Under the pieces are notes generated by a model, which saw nothing but the letters and a program-made list of their open reading frames with translations, did not search any database and was not told the DNA's origin. Positions 28,406 to 37,722 of a stretch of 64,000 bases of DNA are shown here, piece after piece. Source of the stretch: BOG-908 sp963795825. GTDB lineage: Bacteria; Pseudomonadota; Alphaproteobacteria; Acetobacterales; Acetobacteraceae. The stretch covers positions 558,001-622,000 of the forward strand of contig CAWCIW010000005.1 of NCBI GenBank assembly GCA_963795825.1, given 5' to 3'. The translations under genes were made by a program, and so were the position numbers. Position 1 is the stretch's first letter; each line of letters starts with the position of its first letter.

Positions 28406-28931
28406 CTAACAACACACCTTCAGCAAATCCCGCCGCGCCTGGATGGCCGCACCCAACGCGGACAGCACCGCGTCGGCCTCCAGCGCACCCCCGCCCAGCA
28501 GATCGCGTAGCCGCGCCGCGCCGGCCACCATCGCGCGATCCGCGGCGAGCAACGCCTCCAGTGTCGCCCGCTCGTCGCGCAGGCGCTGAGTTCATGCGAT
28601 CCGTCTCCGGCACCGGCAGCGCGCGTATCTGCCCCTCCAGCGCCCCGATCCGCCCGCCCAGCGCCTCCAGCGCACGCGCCTGCGCCAGGGCAGCCGGATC
28701 GTGCCGCGGCTGCGTGCGCGACGGCGGCGGCAAATGGTCCCGCCGGAAAGCCGCCTCGGTGGCCTCGACCGCAGCGCGCGCGGCGCCGAGCATCTCGCTC
28801 ACCTGCGCGCGCACCATCAGGTCGTCCGCGCGGAGCTGGTTCTCGGCGCGATAGAAATTGTAGCCCCAGCCGTTGAACAGGTTGGTCACCAGTTTTTCGT
28901 CGGCATAGGCGTCGTAGAACGGGGTTGGCAT
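28406..28931 (-). CDS. hypothetical helical protein, one frame shift
   Basis: Soluble, helix-rich protein of about 175 residues. It starts MPTPFYDAYADEKLVTNLFN at ATG 28931 and continues with ADDLMVRAQVSEMLGAARAAVEA, a proline-rich link, and ARALEALGGRIGALEGQIRALP. After a frame shift at about 28590 the likely C-terminus is RLRDERATLEALLAADRAMV, ARLRDLLGG and QARRDLLKVCC, ending at TAG 28406-28408. The heptad pattern on both sides supports one coiled-coil protein. I recognise no family. It follows the SPFH gene on the same strand across repeat copy 11 and precedes gyrA. Confidence 0.55.
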
Positions 28932-28951
28932 CAGTGGTGATTCCAGGGCAG

Positions 28952-29126
28952 GAGGAAAGTAGTCCTTTTTCGAGAAAAAGGACCAAAAAGCTTTTGCTCC
29001 GACGGCTGCATCAATACCTACACCGCGTATGCAGGCGCATGCGTTTGCGAGAGTGGGCAATGCCTTCACGCAGCGAGGGAGCAAAAGTTTTTTGGTCCTT
29101 TTTTTCAAAAAAGGACTGCTTGCTTA
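28952..29126. repeat. composite hairpin repeat, copy 11 (complete)
   Basis: Left unit TTTTTCGAGAAAAA, right unit TTTTTTTCAAAAAA, so the two arms are of different subtypes. The right edge covers the stop codon of the SPFH gene (TTA at 29124-29126 on the plus strand). Confidence 0.88.
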
Positions 29127-29945
29127 CTTCGGCGTCTCCCCCCGCATCAAAGCCACCTGCGGATTACCGACAAAATACGGCATCCCAGCCGCCGCATTCG
29201 GCGCCGAAACCAGCCCCTTCTCCGCCATACGCAACGCCAGGTAATACCGCACCGCCTCGATAGGCGAAAGCCCGATCGCCTGCAGTGAAATCAGCTCACG
29301 CATACGCTCGTCCTTCGGCAGGATGAGGATTTTCAGATCGTTCAGCATGATGCCGAACACATGCAGGAAATCCGTCAGATGCTGCTTCACGCCCTCGCGG
29401 AGTTCGTTGATATGCTCGTTGATGTTCTCCAGTTTCGTCACCTGGATCACCTGGTTGATCGCCTGCTCGATCGCCGGCCCGGCATAATCCGCGATCTCCT
29501 TCGTGTCGATCACCCGCCCGTTGAACGGCAGATGCGTGATCAGGTCGAGTGCGGCCTCCTTGGTATCCACATGTATGTAGTAATCCGCAACGTAGGAAAC
29601 TTCGGCCATCTCGGCGCTCGTTGCCGTGCCGGTGCTGCGCACCAGCAGCTTGCTGCGGTTGATATAGATCACCTCGTAAACCCAGGGCGACGCCCCGCCG
29701 AAGAATCCCTGCACGATGGAGCCTACGATCGGCTTGTCCGGCGTCACCAGCGCATACTGCCCCGTCTCATAGATCTGCAGCACCGCACCACGTGATTTCA
29801 GGATGCAGAAATGATTGCTCTCCACGGTCAGAAGCGAGCCGGAGACGATACTGTCATCGACGATCTTGATCGCGACGTTGCGTGTTCCGAGCATGTCGGT
29901 GCCGTCGTTGTTCAGTGCTGTTATGACTTGTCGGGTCAGGGCCAT
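29124..29945 (-). CDS. SPFH domain protein
   Basis: A 273-residue protein with an SPFH/band-7-like core. It begins MALTRQVITALNNDGTDMLG and contains ILKSRGAVLQIYETGQYALVT, VYEVIYINRSKLLVRSTG, YYIHVDTKEAALDLITHLPF, and a helical C-terminal part (QAINQVIQVTKLENINEHIN, PIEAVRYYLALRMAEKGLVS). There is no membrane segment or zinc ribbon. It resembles the YdjI-type SPFH proteins seen in bacteria with membrane-stress and phage-shock genes, a resemblance I hold at moderate confidence. Start ATG at 29945. Confidence 0.75.
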   Translation of the reverse strand: MALTRQVITALNNDGTDMLGTRNVAIKIVDDSIVSGSLLTVESNHFCILKSRGAVLQIYETGQYALVTPDKPIVGSIVQGFFGGASPWVYEVIYINRSKLLVRSTGTATSAEMAEVSYVADYYIHVDTKEAALDLITHLPFNGRVIDTKEIADYAGPAIEQAINQVIQVTKLENINEHINELREGVKQHLTDFLHVFGIMLNDLKILILPKDERMRELISLQAIGLSPIEAVRYYLALRMAEKGLVSAPNAAAGMPYFVGNPQVALMRGETPK

Positions 29946-29960
29946 GGATCTAATTCCTAA

Positions 29961-30119
29961 ACAAGAAAGCAAGCAGTTCTTTTTTGCAAAAAAGAACCAA
30001 AAAACTCTTGTCTGTCTGGTGGCGTTTCGTTGAAGTGTGTTGTTCAATCCTTTCGGCAAACTCGGCGACAGCGGAGTGAAAGTCTTTTGCTTCTTTTCTT
30101 CAGGAAAGAAGGCCTTGCC
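29961..30119. repeat. composite hairpin repeat, copy 12 (complete, diverged)
   Basis: Left unit TTCTTTTTTGCAAAAAAGAA, right unit of the TTTTCTTCAGGAAA form with one change in the palindrome. Its right edge touches the stop codon (TCA, 30120-30122) of the next minus-strand gene. Confidence 0.85.
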
Positions 30120-30768
30120 TCAATTCGCCTGATTGATCATCGCAAAACCATGCGCCGGCACCGGGCAGGACGCCACCTCCGCCGGCTGCAACGTCCGCAG
30201 ATTGCTGATCCAACAGCGATCCAGGATCGAGCAGTAGCAGATACGAAAGGTCAAATTGTTCAGATGCGAAGTCAAAGGACTCGAAAAGCGCGGGATCGAC
30301 CGTGTTGCGATCCATGCTCAGCATCACGCGGCTCTGGTCCGGGCGGATGACGTTGCCGGCCACATCGCCCAGCCCGATGCCGTGCATGCGCGCGTGGGCC
30401 TCCTTCTCATCCGCGGGCAGGCCGCAGCAAAGTTGCAGCAGGTCGGTCGCATTGCCAGCGGGATGGCCAGCGTAGAACACTTCGAACGTCATCACCTTGG
30501 CAGGGCCCACGCCCTCGTTGCGCATGCTCACCAGGTCGGACGCGTTGCCGTCGACCGTGCGGCGCTCCTCGTCCAGCTCCATGAACGGCCAGGAATTCGC
30601 CGCCAGCAGCTCGCGCTGTATCGCCTCGCCGCGCATGCCGATCACCAGCGACACCAAGGAGATGAAGATCGCGGCACTGGCGGCCAGGAAATCGAACCAG
30701 AAGCGGCCGGTGCGGCGCGGGGCGCCGGCAATCTCGTCCGGCGTGATGATGCGGTCGGTCTCTGGCAT
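30120..30768 (-). CDS. membrane-anchored hypothetical protein, one frame shift
   Basis: Protein of about 215 residues with a cytoplasmic N-terminus (MPETDRIITPDEIAGAPRRT), one membrane helix (FLAASAAIFISLVSLVIGM, about 27-45) and an outer domain of mixed strands (PFMELDEERRTVDGN, VSMRNEGVGPAKVMTFEV). A frame shift at about 30261 joins FESFDFAS to LTFRICYCSILDRCWISNL, after which it ends at TGA 30120-30122 with HGFAMINQAN. Cysteines cluster near the C-terminus. I do not recognise the family; similar membrane-anchored proteins of this shape occur widely in proteobacteria. Start ATG at 30768. Confidence 0.6.
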
Positions 30769-30844
30769 GGGCGCTCCGGAGGGGAGACGGTGGGCGATTC
30801 CGGCGGCCACGCGAACAATTGGCCGCTTGCGCCGTTGCCGCCGG

Positions 30845-31888
30845 ATGAACCGTTTATGGACGCCCCGCCGCGTGCTGGCCACCCCGTCCGCCCTGGCCCT
30901 GCCGGAAGGCCGCGCGATGGCGGACCGCGCGGTGGCCGCCGGCGCCGAGCTGGTGGCGCTGAAATCGGACCGCCTGACCGGCCTGCCCGATACCTATCGC
31001 GACGCGAAGACCACCATGGCGCTGGTCACCGCGAGCCCCAGCCGGCGGCGCCTGCAGGCCATCCCGCCCAGTGCCGACTGGCGGTTCGACCTCGCCGAAG
31101 GCTGCCCCGCCCATTGCGCCTACTGCTACCTGGCGGGCTCGCTCGCCGGCCCGCCGATCATCCGCGTATATGCCAACCTGGCCGAAATCCTCGCCGAACT
31201 GCCGGCGGCCGTAGGCCAGGGCCACGTCACCTCCGTCTCGGCCGCGCGCGCCGCCGAGGGCACCACCTTCGAATGCTCCTGCTACACGGACCCGCTGGCC
31301 CTCGAGCACCTCACCGGCAGCCTGGCCGCCTGCATCACCCGCTTCGGCGCCTGGAACGCCCCGGTGCAACTGCGCTTCACCACCAAATTCGCCGCCGTGG
31401 AGCCGCTCCTCACCCTCGCGCATAACGGCCGCACCCGGGTCCGCTTCTCGGTCAACGCCCGCGCGGCCGAGCGCCACGAAGGCGGCGCGCCCCGCATGGC
31501 CGCCCGGCTGGATGCGCTGCGCCGCATGGCGCTGGCCGGCTACCCGGTCGGCCTCACGGTGGCGCCGATCCTGCGCGTGCCCGATTGGGCCGCGGCCTAC
31601 GACATCCTGTTCGCCAGCGTGGCCGAAGCCCTGGCCGGCGTGCCCGGCGTAGACCTTACCGCGGAATTGATTACCCACCGGTTTACGCCGAAATCGAAAG
31701 CGGTCCTGGCCGGCTGGTATCCGGGAAGCGGGCTCGAAATGGACGAAGCGGAGCGCGCCCGCAAAACGACGAAATTCGGCTCGGTGAAGTGGGTGTTCCC
31801 CAAGGAGCAGATGACGGAAATGCGGGCGTCGCTGCAGGCCTCGCTGGCGCGGCATTTGCCGTCGGCGCGGGTGTTATACTGGACTTAA
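30845..31888 (+). CDS. spore photoproduct lyase-like radical SAM protein
   Basis: Radical SAM protein of 347 residues related to SplB, the Bacillus enzyme that repairs spore photoproduct thymine dimers. It has CX3CX2C in EGCPAHCAYCYLAGS, FECSCYTDPLALEHLTG, VRFSVNARAAERHEGGAP, and ITHRFTPKSKAVL, all from the family core. Proteobacterial homologues occur in organisms that do not form spores, so the real substrate is open. Start ATG at 30845; the frame begins MNRLWTPRRVLATPSALALP. It is divergent from the membrane-anchored gene on its left. Confidence 0.85.
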   Translation: MNRLWTPRRVLATPSALALPEGRAMADRAVAAGAELVALKSDRLTGLPDTYRDAKTTMALVTASPSRRRLQAIPPSADWRFDLAEGCPAHCAYCYLAGSLAGPPIIRVYANLAEILAELPAAVGQGHVTSVSAARAAEGTTFECSCYTDPLALEHLTGSLAACITRFGAWNAPVQLRFTTKFAAVEPLLTLAHNGRTRVRFSVNARAAERHEGGAPRMAARLDALRRMALAGYPVGLTVAPILRVPDWAAAYDILFASVAEALAGVPGVDLTAELITHRFTPKSKAVLAGWYPGSGLEMDEAERARKTTKFGSVKWVFPKEQMTEMRASLQASLARHLPSARVLYWT

Positions 31889-31909
31889 CCTCGCTGACGT
31901 AAAAGCAAG

Positions 31910-32038
31910 CCAGGAAGCAGTTCTTTTTCGAGAAAAAGAACCAAAAAGCTTTTGCTCCCTGTCGGCGAATGTTTCAACACTCCCCGACAGGGACCAAAAG
32001 TCTTTTGCTTCTTTTCTTCAGAAAAGAAGGCCTTGCCT
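31910..32038. repeat. composite hairpin repeat, copy 13 (complete)
   Basis: Left unit TTCTTTTTCGAGAAAAAGAA, right unit TTTTCTTCAGAAAA; spacer with CCCTGTCGG and CCCCGACAGGG. The right end AAGAAGG sits about a dozen bases before the ATG at 32043. Confidence 0.9.
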
Positions 32039-32042
32039 ACGC

Positions 32043-33506
32043 ATGCATTTCGGCGAAATCCTGGTAGCCCGCGGCCTGGTCAGCGTAGCCGACATGGCCG
32101 CAGCCCACGCCCGCCACCGCACCGCCAGCACCCGTCTGTCGGACGTGCTGATAGACATGCGCCTCCTCTCGCCCGCCGACCTGCTGGACGCGCAGATCCA
32201 GGCGACAACCACCGCACCGATGCAGCCGCGCACCCTGGCGGACACCGGCGTAAGCATCGCAAACCTGCTCGGCCTGATGCTGCGCCTGATGTCGCTCGAA
32301 ACGCGCGAAACCGCGGCGGACATCATGCAGGCCCTGAAACTGCCCTACGCGATCGTGGAACGCCTGCTGGACGAAGCGCGCAACCGCAGCTGGATCCAGG
32401 CAATCGGCATGGGTCTCACCGGCAACGCCGTAGAACCACGCTACACCTTGAGCCAGGAAGGCCGCAGCGCCCTGGCAGACGCGATGGCGCAAAGCCTGTA
32501 TATGGGGCCCGCACCGGTGCCGCTCGAGGCCTTCCAGGCGCAAATCCAGCGGCAACGCCTGGTCAGCGAACGCCTCGATGCCACGCGCCTGCGCGCCGGG
32601 CTCGGCGGCCTCGCAGTGCCGGACCATTTCCTGCGCAAATTGCTCCCCGCCATAAACGCCGGCAGCTCCATCCTGCTGTTCGGCCCGCCTGGGAACGGCA
32701 AAACCAGCGTCGCCTCCCGCATCTCCGCCCTGTTCCGGGACGTGATCTTCATCCCCTACGCAGTGGAAATCGCCGGCCAGGTGATGCGCGTATTCGACCC
32801 GGGGCTGCACGTGCCCGTGCTGAGCGACGAAGACCGCGCCTCCCTGGGCAACGAAGGCCTCACCAGCGTGGCCTTCGACGACCGGTTCGCCCTGTGCCGC
32901 CGCCCGTTCGCCATCGCCGGCGGCGAACTCACGTTGGAAATGCTTGACCTGCAGTTCGACACCCACACCAAGTTCTACGACGCGCCTTTGCACGTCAAAG
33001 CCCTCGGCGGCGTCTTCCTGATCGACGATTTCGGCCGCCAGCGCATGAACCCCAAGGAGCTGCTGAACCGCTGGATCGTGCCGATGGAAAGCCGCGTCGA
33101 TTACCTGAAACTCCATTCCGGCAAAAGCTTCAGCTTTCCGTTCGACGAATTGCTGATCTTCTCCACGAATATCGACCCCAGGGACATCATGGACCCGGCG
33201 CTGCTGCGCCGCATCCCCTACAAAATAAAACTCTTCGCGCCGGACATGGCCGAATATCGCGCCATCTTCGCAACCGAAGCAGAGTCGCGCGGTCTCACCC
33301 TCGAAGAAGGCGTGGTCGAGTACGCGGCATCGCTGCTGACGGAACAGGGCGATTTCGGGCTCGCGTATTTCCAGCCGAAATTCATCTGCCAGCAGGTGGC
33401 CGAAGTCTGCGAGTTGTTCGGCTTCGCGCCGGTGGTCACACGCGCGCTCACAGCCGAGGCTTTGTCGAACCTGTATGTGCAGATTGCGGACTTGGCGGGA
33501 ACCTGA
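32043..33506 (+). CDS. AAA ATPase with MshEN/GspE-N-like N-terminus
   Basis: A 487-residue cytoplasmic ATPase. Residues 1-55 (MHFGEILVARGLVSVADMAA, LLSPADLLDAQI) look like a type II secretion ATPase N-terminal or MshEN domain, which in other proteins senses cyclic di-GMP. The ATPase core has Walker A LLFGPPGNGKTSVA near residue 217, LGGVFLIDDFGRQRMNPKELL as Walker B region, and FSTNIDPRDIMDPALLRRI as sensor region. This is more like MoxR/AAA proteins than a GspE motor. The diguanylate cyclase at 8274 makes a c-di-GMP link possible but unproven. The ribosome binding site seems to come from repeat copy 13. Confidence 0.75.
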   Translation: MHFGEILVARGLVSVADMAAAHARHRTASTRLSDVLIDMRLLSPADLLDAQIQATTTAPMQPRTLADTGVSIANLLGLMLRLMSLETRETAADIMQALKLPYAIVERLLDEARNRSWIQAIGMGLTGNAVEPRYTLSQEGRSALADAMAQSLYMGPAPVPLEAFQAQIQRQRLVSERLDATRLRAGLGGLAVPDHFLRKLLPAINAGSSILLFGPPGNGKTSVASRISALFRDVIFIPYAVEIAGQVMRVFDPGLHVPVLSDEDRASLGNEGLTSVAFDDRFALCRRPFAIAGGELTLEMLDLQFDTHTKFYDAPLHVKALGGVFLIDDFGRQRMNPKELLNRWIVPMESRVDYLKLHSGKSFSFPFDELLIFSTNIDPRDIMDPALLRRIPYKIKLFAPDMAEYRAIFATEAESRGLTLEEGVVEYAASLLTEQGDFGLAYFQPKFICQQVAEVCELFGFAPVVTRALTAEALSNLYVQIADLAGT

Positions 33507-33512
33507 ATACGC

Positions 33513-33698
33513 AGGCAAGGAAGAAAGCAGTCCTTTTTCGAGAAAAAGGACCAAAAAGCTTTTGCTCCCTACGCTTGCCCACAAAGCTTTACTGCTGCTG
33601 CAGCCGTTCGCAATGGCAGACAGAGCGTAGGCCGTGGTGCAGGCGTCGGAGCAAAAGCTTTTTGGTCCTTTTTCTCGAAAAAGGACGACTTTCTTTCT
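33513..33698. repeat. composite hairpin repeat, copy 14 (complete)
   Basis: Both units TTTTTCGAGAAAAA; spacer with GTGCAGGCGTC at the right. It lies between two convergent genes; its right edge overlaps the ligase stop codon (CTA at 33697-33699). Confidence 0.9.
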
Positions 33699-35286
33699 AA
33701 CCTTCCCCCGCAATCAACCCAACCAAAGTCTCCAACCGATCCGCATCCGCCACCCCCTTATCCCAACGCAACCGCGAAACCCGCGGAAACCGCAGAGCCA
33801 CCCCCGATTTATGCCGCCCCGAATACTGCGCCGCGTCGAACGCGATCTCCAGAACCAACCCACGCTCCACCTCCCGCACCGGCCCATACGCCTTTATCGT
33901 ATGGTTGCGTATCCAACGGTCCAGCTTCACCAGCTCCTCATCGGTGAACCCGGAATACGCCTTGCCCACCGGCACCAGCTCGCCATCCGCGCGCCAAAGC
34001 CCGAACGTATAATCCGAATAAAACGAGCTGCGCTTGCCATGCCCGCGCTGCGCATACATCACCACCGCGTCGATCGTCAGCGGATCGCGCTTCCACTTCC
34101 ACCACAACCCCTTCGGCCGCCCCGGAACATACGGACTGTCCAGCCGCTTCAGCATCAAGCCCTCGATGCTCGCCGCCCGCGTTCCCGCCCGTATCTCCGC
34201 CAGTTCCGGCACGCTCTCGAACGCGATCAGTTCCGACACATCCATCCGCTCCGAAGGATGCCGCGCCACCCAGTCCAGCAACCGCGCCCGCCGCGCCACG
34301 AACGGCAAACTTCGCAGATCCTCGGCGCCATCGAACAGGATATCATACAGCCGAACCCGCAGCGGAAATTCCCGCACGATCTTCGCCGGCGCACTCTTGC
34401 GATTCAGCCGCTGCTGCAAATCCGCAAACGGCGCCACCACGCCGTCGCGCACCACCAGCAACTCCCCATCCAGCACGGCATCCGCCGGCAACACGCCGGC
34501 CAGATCCGGAAATGCGCCCGAAACATCCTCCGCCCCGCGCGAGAATATCCGCTCCCCTCCAGGTGCCCGCACGAACTGCACCCGTATCCCGTCCCATTTC
34601 CACTCCGCCGCATACGCCCCCGCATCCAACGCCGCCAGATCGGCCGCCTCCAAAGGATGCGCCAGCATCGGCGGCCGAAACACCGGCGCCCCCGCCGCAT
34701 CCGGCGCCGCGGTCCGCCCCTCCAACCAATCCCACAAAGCCGCATAAGGCGGCGACAAACTATGCCAGACCTCCTCCACATCATCGGCCGCCACAACCTG
34801 CCCATGCCCCGCGGCAAACTCCGCCAGCGCCGTCTTCGCCAACCGCGCCGAAGCCCCAACACGCAAAGAGCCCGTGATCAACTTCAACAACGCATAGCGG
34901 ACATCCGGCCCCGAACTATCGAGCCACCCCGTCAACAACCCCGGCAACTCGCTCTTCGGCCGCCCGCCGAGCGCCGCCACGATTTCCGTCACGCTCGGCG
35001 GCGTCGCCTGCGCCGCCGCCGGCCAGATCAGCGCCACCGTCTCCGCCAGGTCCCCCACGAAATCATACGACAATCCCAGCAGCAACGGATCAACTCTTGC
35101 CTCCGCCACCTGCCGTATCAACCCCGCCTTCGCCGCGGTAAAACTCAACTCGCCCGTCAGCGCCGCCAGCGCCCAGCCACGGTCGGGGTCCGCCTCGGTT
35201 TCGAAAAACCTTCGCAGAAGCGCAATCTTTGCTAACCGGCCCGGTGTCAATGTCAAGCGGTCTAGTAGTTCGGCAAAGGCAATCAT
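33697..35286 (-). CDS. ATP-dependent DNA ligase (ligase-associated repair module)
   Basis: DNA ligase of 529 residues that seals nicks with ATP. An N-terminal DNA-binding domain (ELLDRLTLTPGRLAKIALL, about 1-180) precedes the adenylation domain with the active lysine in AEWKWDGIRVQF, then GELLVVRDG, EGLMLKRLDSPY, and WWKWKRD near the end, followed by an OB domain. This subtype is known as cisplatin DNA ligase or LigB-type, found with an exonuclease, an Lhr-type helicase and a phosphoesterase. Two of these partners are in the window (36470, 45840), but not adjacent. Start ATG at 35286, in or next to a repeat unit. Confidence 0.9.
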   Translation of the reverse strand: MIAFAELLDRLTLTPGRLAKIALLRRFFETEADPDRGWALAALTGELSFTAAKAGLIRQVAEARVDPLLLGLSYDFVGDLAETVALIWPAAAQATPPSVTEIVAALGGRPKSELPGLLTGWLDSSGPDVRYALLKLITGSLRVGASARLAKTALAEFAAGHGQVVAADDVEEVWHSLSPPYAALWDWLEGRTAAPDAAGAPVFRPPMLAHPLEAADLAALDAGAYAAEWKWDGIRVQFVRAPGGERIFSRGAEDVSGAFPDLAGVLPADAVLDGELLVVRDGVVAPFADLQQRLNRKSAPAKIVREFPLRVRLYDILFDGAEDLRSLPFVARRARLLDWVARHPSERMDVSELIAFESVPELAEIRAGTRAASIEGLMLKRLDSPYVPGRPKGLWWKWKRDPLTIDAVVMYAQRGHGKRSSFYSDYTFGLWRADGELVPVGKAYSGFTDEELVKLDRWIRNHTIKAYGPVREVERGLVLEIAFDAAQYSGRHKSGVALRFPRVSRLRWDKGVADADRLETLVGLIAGEG

Positions 35287-35340
35287 AAGAAAGCAAGCAG
35301 TTCTTTTTTGAAAAAAAGAACCAAAAAACTTTTGCGTTCC
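35287..35340. repeat. composite hairpin repeat, single unit, copy 15
   Basis: Left unit only (TTCTTTTTTGAAAAAAAGAA), ending in the CTTTTGCGTTCCCGCTGC stretch; it lies directly before the ligase start codon. Confidence 0.85.
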
Positions 35341-35387
35341 CGCTGCAGAACCTTCCGCGTGAACCCTGTGTAGCTATACGCTTGCAT

Positions 35388-36216
35388 TCAGGTACTGGCC
35401 TCTCCCGGCGCCAGGTCGGCGAATATACCGTCCTGTTTCGCCGCCCTTGCCTGCAACGCACCCATCACATCCGCGGTGTTCCAGATCGCTGCCTGTAGCC
35501 AGCACGCCTGCTCCAGAACTCTCCGCCACCGTATGCTCGCGCGCGAAATCGATCGCCCGCTTCGATCCGCTCACCGCCAACGGCGCCCGCCGCGCCACCT
35601 CACCTGCCGCCGCCAGCGCCGCCGCCAACGGATCGGCCGAAACCCCATTGACGAACCCCACCGCCGCCGCCCGCACCGCCGGCAACGTCACGCCGCAAAA
35701 CGCCATCTCCCGCAACACCGCATCCGGCATCAACCGTGGCAGACGCTGCAAACTCCCAACATCGGCCATCATCCCGATATTGATCTCCTCGATGCGGAAA
35801 TACGCATCCTCCGCCGCGAACCGCAGATCGCACGCGCTCACCAGGTCGAGCGCCCCACCCACGCACGCCCCCTGTATTGCTGCGATCACCGGAAACCGCG
35901 CCTGCGCCAAACTCGTCAGCGCCGCCTGCAACCGCCGCACCACACCCGCGAACGCATCGCGCTGCGCCGCCCCGTCATCCGCCCGCACCGGCGCATCCCC
36001 AAAGAACGACAGGTCCATCCCGCCGCAGAAATGCCGCCCCTCCCCGCTGATCACCAGCGCGCGCACCCGCCCGGACGCATCGAGCGCCCGTATCGCTTCC
36101 GGAAACGCCCGCCAGAACGCCGCAGTCATAGAGTTCGCCGCATGTGGCCGGCAAAACCGCAAATGCGCCACACCCGCATCCTGCGTCACCAAAAACGACC
36201 GCTCACCACCATCCAT
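35388..36216 (-). CDS. enoyl-CoA hydratase/isomerase family protein, one frame shift
   Basis: Crotonase-fold protein of about 275 residues. Visible are HAANSMTAAFWRAF, the oxyanion-hole glycines in GEGRHFCGGMDLSFFG and AIQGACVGGALDL, and the SACDLRFAAEDAYFRIEEINIGM region with the catalytic glutamate position. The CoA substrate cannot be told. A frame shift at about 35518 joins HTVAES to LEQACWLQAAIWNTADVM, with the end at TGA 35388-35390 (EAST). This separates the ligase from its exonuclease partner, which is unusual for that module. Start ATG at 36216. Confidence 0.85.
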
Positions 36217-36299
36217 TAACCGTGATCCCTAAAACAAACACCGTATCCAGCCAGCCCGCAACAACCAGATGGAAGTCATAGCGCCAGTCAGGAACTGTA

Positions 36300-36458
36300 A
36301 AAAGCAAGTAGTCCTTTTTGCAAAAAGTATCTCTGGTCCCTGGTGCAGGCGAATACCCGCAAACGGCCAAGGCAAAGCGTGTACCCAACCAGTCCGCGAC
36401 AGCACACACCAAAAGCTTTTTGCTTCTTTTTCTCGAAAAAGAAGGCCTTGCCTTGCCT
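36300..36458. repeat. composite hairpin repeat, copy 16 (left arm damaged)
   Basis: The left unit reads GTCCTTTTTGCAAAAAG and then loses the usual second half, while the right unit (TTTTTCTCGAAAAA) is intact. This is the most decayed of the paired copies. Confidence 0.75.
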
Positions 36459-36469
36459 GACCTAAAACC

Positions 36470-37492
36470 TCAAGCCGCCTCCTCCAACCCATCATCCCCA
36501 TACCCCAACAACCGCAAAGCCCGCCCCTTACGCCCCCTTAACCCAACAGCATGTATCAAAGCCTCCTCAGCCCCATGGGTCACCCAAACCTCCGGCGCCT
36601 CCACCTCGTCCAAAGTCGCCAGCAACTCCGGCCAATCCGCATGGTCCGATATAACCAGGGGCAACTCCACCCCCTTCGCCCGCGCCCGCTGCCGCACCGT
36701 CATCCACCCGCTCGCCAAACACGTCACCGGATCGGCCAACCGCCTTGCCCACCGATCCGCAATCGCCGAAGGTGGCGCCAGAACAATAGCCCCCGCCAGC
36801 TTCTCCCGCGCCTCCCCCGTGGCCGGCCGCAAATCCCCAAGCGCCACCCCCAACCGCTCATAAGCCGCGCAAACCGGCATCAGCGCCCCATGCAAATATA
36901 CCGGCGCATCCCACCCCGCCTCCCGCAACAACGCAATCAGACGCTGCGCCTTTCCCAAAGCATAACACCCCACCACATGGCTCCGCTCCGGAAACAGCGC
37001 CACGCTCGCCACCAGTTTGCGCGCCTCGTCGATCGCCGGCGGATGCACGAAAATCGGCAAGGCAAACGTCGCCTCCGTCACGAACACATCGCACACGATC
37101 GGCACGAACGCCGCGCAGGTCGGATCGCGCGCGCGCTTGTAATCCCCGCTGACCACGGCGCGCGCCCCGCCATACTCCATCGCCACCTGCGCGCTGCCCA
37201 GCACATGCCCCGCCGGCTGCATCCACACCCGCACACCCCCAAGATCCAACACCTCCCCAGGCGCTAAAACCTGCTGGCTCACCCCGCTCCGCCCCTCCCC
37301 CATACGCACATCCATGATCGCCAGCGTCTCGCGCGTCGCCAGCACCGCCTGGTGCCCGGGCCTGGCATGGTCCGCATGCGCATGGGTGATCACCGCGCGC
37401 GCCACCGGCTGCACCGGGTCGATATAGAAATCGCCCGGCACGCAATACAAACCCTCAGGGCGCACGCTCAGCCAGGTGTCGGGGTGCTGCAC
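36470..37492 (-). CDS. ligase-associated DNA exonuclease (metallo-beta-lactamase fold)
   Basis: A 340-residue metallo-beta-lactamase/beta-CASP nuclease that works with the ATP-dependent ligase in bacterial DNA repair. The zinc motif is THAHADHARPGH, followed by PAGHVLGSAQVAMEY, VVSGDYKRARDPTC, VTEATFALP and ISDHADWPELL. Start is GTG at 37492 with GGAG upstream; the frame opens MQHPDTWLSVRPEGLYCVP. In most genomes I know of, the ligase gene is the immediate neighbour; here the crotonase gene lies between them. Confidence 0.9.
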   Translation of the reverse strand: MQHPDTWLSVRPEGLYCVPGDFYIDPVQPVARAVITHAHADHARPGHQAVLATRETLAIMDVRMGEGRSGVSQQVLAPGEVLDLGGVRVWMQPAGHVLGSAQVAMEYGGARAVVSGDYKRARDPTCAAFVPIVCDVFVTEATFALPIFVHPPAIDEARKLVASVALFPERSHVVGCYALGKAQRLIALLREAGWDAPVYLHGALMPVCAAYERLGVALGDLRPATGEAREKLAGAIVLAPPSAIADRWARRLADPVTCLASGWMTVRQRARAKGVELPLVISDHADWPELLATLDEVEAPEVWVTHGAEEALIHAVGLRGRKGRALRLLGYGDDGLEEAA

Positions 37493-37530
37493 GGTCGACC
37501 TCCAAAAGCCGACAATTATCGGCAAGTCAG

Positions 37531-37718
37531 GCAAAGGCAAGGCAAGTAGTCCTTTTTCGAGAAAAAGGACCAAAAAGCTTTTGCTCCGACGCCTGCACCG
37601 CAGCCAACTCTCGTTCTGCAAAAACATGCGCTTGCAGAAGCAGCCTGGCTCTCCGTGCAGGCGTCACCGCAAAAGCTTTTTGCTTCTTTTTCTCGAAAAA
37701 GAAGGCCTTCCTTGCCTG
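37531..37718. repeat. composite hairpin repeat, copy 17 (complete)
   Basis: TTTTTCGAGAAAAA units; spacer with CGACGCCTGCACC at left and GTGCAGGCGTC at right, a long perfect stem. Confidence 0.9.
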
Positions 37719-37722
37719 GCCC

